Assembly: GCA_017305715.1 (NCBI GenBank)
Contig: JAFKKG010000021.1
Span: forward strand, 62,001 to 126,000
Source of the DNA: Hyphomicrobiales bacterium
Lineage (GTDB): Bacteria > Pseudomonadota > Alphaproteobacteria > Rhizobiales > Xanthobacteraceae
Direction: 5' to 3'
Length of the DNA: 64,000 bases
A model generated the notes under the pieces. The model ran no database searches. It worked only from the letters and a program-made list of their open reading frames with translations, and was not told the origin of the DNA. How positions within the stretch are numbered: position 1 is the first letter of the stretch; every line of letters begins with the position of its first letter. This document shows positions 62,734 through 64,000 of this stretch, piece by piece. The position numbers and the translations under genes were made by a program.

Positions 62734-64000
62734 TTACTGGCAGGCTTCGCATTCAGGATTGTCGATCGAGCACGCCATCGCCCCGGTCAGATCGGGCGCG
62801 GTAACGGCGGATGTGACGTTGATCGCCGAATGACCGGACATCATCGTGACGGACGCGACGCTATTGAGCTTGCCGTCGGTGCCCTTGAGTGTCGATTTCT
62901 CGACATGCGTGGCGCTGCGCGAGCGCAGGTAATACGTCGTCTTCAGCCCGCGGCTCCACGCCAGGCGATAGAGCGCGTCCAGCTTCTTGCCGGAGGGATT
63001 GGCGATGTAGAGATTGAGCGATTGCGCCTGATCGATCCACTTCTGCCGCCGCGCCGCCGCTTCGATCAACCAGGCGCTGTCGATCTCGAACGCCGTGGCG
63101 TAGAGTGCCTTGAGATCGTCCGGAATGCGGTCGATCGAACCGACGCTGCCGTCGAAATATTTGAGGTCATTGACCATGACCTCATCCCACAGCCCGCGCG
63201 CCTTGAGGTCGCGCACCAGGAACTCGTTCACGACCGTGAAATCCCCGGACATGTTGGATTTGACATAGAGATTCTGGTAAGCGGGCTCGATCGACTGCGC
63301 GACACCGCAGATGTTGGAGATCGTCGCCGTCGGCGCGATCGCCATCACGTTGGAGTTGCGCATACCGGTCGACGTCACGCGGGCCCGGAGCGCTCCCCAG
63401 TCGAGCGTGGTGTGGCGGTCCATCGCAACGCCGCCACGCGCCTGCGCCAGCAATTCGATCGAATCGATCGGCAGGATGCCCTGGCTCCACAGCGAACCGT
63501 CGAACGACGGGTAGCGGCCGCGCTCGGCGGCGAGATCGACGGAGGCCGAAATCGCATAATAGGAAATCGCCTCCATGCTGGTGTCGGCGAACGTCACGGC
63601 AGCATCGGACGCAACGGCGATCCGCAGCGCTTGCAGCGCATCCTGAAAACCCATCAATCCGAGGCCGACCGGGCGATGCCGCAGGTTCGAGCGTCGTGCT
63701 TCCGGGATGGTGTAGAAATTGATGTCGATGACGTTGTCGAGCATGCGCATCGCTGTGGTCACGCTCTTCTTCAGCCTGATCTCGTTCAGGCGGCCGTCCT
63801 GGATGTGATTGAGCAGATTGATCGAACCGAGATTGCACACAGCGGTCTCGTCGTCGGAGGTATTGAGCGTGATCTCCGTGCACAGATTAGAGGAATGGAT
63901 GACGCCGGCATGGCGCTGCGGCGAGCGCAGATTGCAGGGGTCCTTGAACGTGATCCAGGGATGCCCGGTTTCGAACAGCATGGTCAGCATCCTGCGCCAG
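62734..64000 (-). CDS. nrdA: ribonucleotide reductase large subunit, 5' part beyond window
   Basis: The C-terminal 421 or so residues are present and the frame stays open to the window end. Active-site Cys and Glu in [30 protein letters not shown] and [14 protein letters not shown] are class I signatures. The C-terminal redox pair is CEACQ. It pairs with the R2c-type NrdB. The N-terminal ATP cone, if any, lies outside the window. Confidence 0.95.
   Translation of the reverse strand, partial: WRRMLTMLFETGHPWITFKDPCNLRSPQRHAGVIHSSNLCTEITLNTSDDETAVCNLGSINLLNHIQDGRLNEIRLKKSVTTAMRMLDNVIDINFYTIPEARRSNLRHRPVGLGLMGFQDALQALRIAVASDAAVTFADTSMEAISYYAISASVDLAAERGRYPSFDGSLWSQGILPIDSIELLAQARGGVAMDRHTTLDWGALRARVTSTGMRNSNVMAIAPTATISNICGVAQSIEPAYQNLYVKSNMSGDFTVVNEFLVRDLKARGLWDEVMVNDLKYFDGSVGSIDRIPDDLKALYATAFEIDSAWLIEAAARRQKWIDQAQSLNLYIANPSGKKLDALYRLAWSRGLKTTYYLRSRSATHVEKSTLKGTDGKLNSVASVTMMSGHSAINVTSAVTAPDLTGAMACSIDNPECEACQ

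Overview
The window is a high-GC chromosomal segment that looks like Bradyrhizobium or a close relative (Nitrobacteraceae, Alphaproteobacteria). The case rests on: the flagellar gene order fliX / flgI-cheL and flaF-flbT-flgL-flgK-flgE; an insert domain shared by FlgE and FlgL that resembles the DUF1522 type seen in Bradyrhizobium flagellar proteins; CtrA-type TTAA-N7-TTAA boxes; a giant repeat protein resembling the Rhizobiales growth-pole factor GPR/RgsE; an MlaDEF operon; a one-cysteine DksA; and short dispersed palindromes and a ~470-bp dispersed repeat of the kind scattered through Bradyrhizobium genomes. All family assignments come from reading the translated sequence; no database search was run.

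Layout. 1-3.7 kb: the 3' end of an FkbH-like gene with lower GC and AT-richer codons (probably acquired), a PAS-GGEEF diguanylate cyclase, a secreted protein, and a small ORF behind a perfect CtrA-type box. 3.7-8.1 kb: Tat-exported beta carbonic anhydrase, small exported proteins, and a divergent NarL/NarX-type two-component pair. 8.1-10.7 kb: a decayed island with an amber-interrupted NTF2-like gene, an aroE, an IS5-family remnant and an intact NTF2-like relative. 10.8-16 kb: TctC-type binding protein, a ~470-bp dispersed repeat, a DehI-like protein, a FAH-family hydratase, DksA, and a reductase/HxlR divergent pair around a palindromic operator. 16-26.6 kb: flagellar cluster with rod, P-ring, hook and hook-junction genes plus the regulators FliX, FlaF and FlbT, and strong sigma-54 promoter matches.

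26.7-43.3 kb: mostly housekeeping and signalling: MsrB, FAD oxidoreductase, SixA-like phosphatase, Usp, a DUF1127/MocR divergent pair, membrane proteins, an MHYT-PAS-GGDEF-EAL protein, an MFS pseudogene, a UPF0104 membrane protein, a secreted SGNH hydrolase, ferredoxin reductase, thioesterase, a hydrolase remnant, ferredoxin and an Hpt protein. 43.7-49.5 kb: one 1,925-residue membrane-anchored protein with 22- and 44-residue tandem repeats, behind a CtrA box. 49.7-52.5 kb: mlaE-mlaF-mlaD lipid transport operon. 52.6-60.9 kb: dipeptide epimerase, MFS transporter, an Ala/Glu-rich protein, a secreted caspase-like protein with a Gly/Ser/His/Arg tail, threonine dehydratase, and a glycosyltransferase overlapping an LpxH-like phosphatase. 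61-64 kb: a second, inverted copy of the dispersed repeat, then nrdB (class Ic by its residues) and the 3' part of nrdA.

Themes: polar growth, cell cycle and flagellum (CtrA boxes, FliX, FlbT/FlaF, sigma-54, the GPR-like protein, the Hpt protein); envelope maintenance (MlaDEF, LpxH-like enzyme, UPF0104, dipeptide epimerase); and c-di-GMP turnover. No rRNA, tRNA or CRISPR array was seen.
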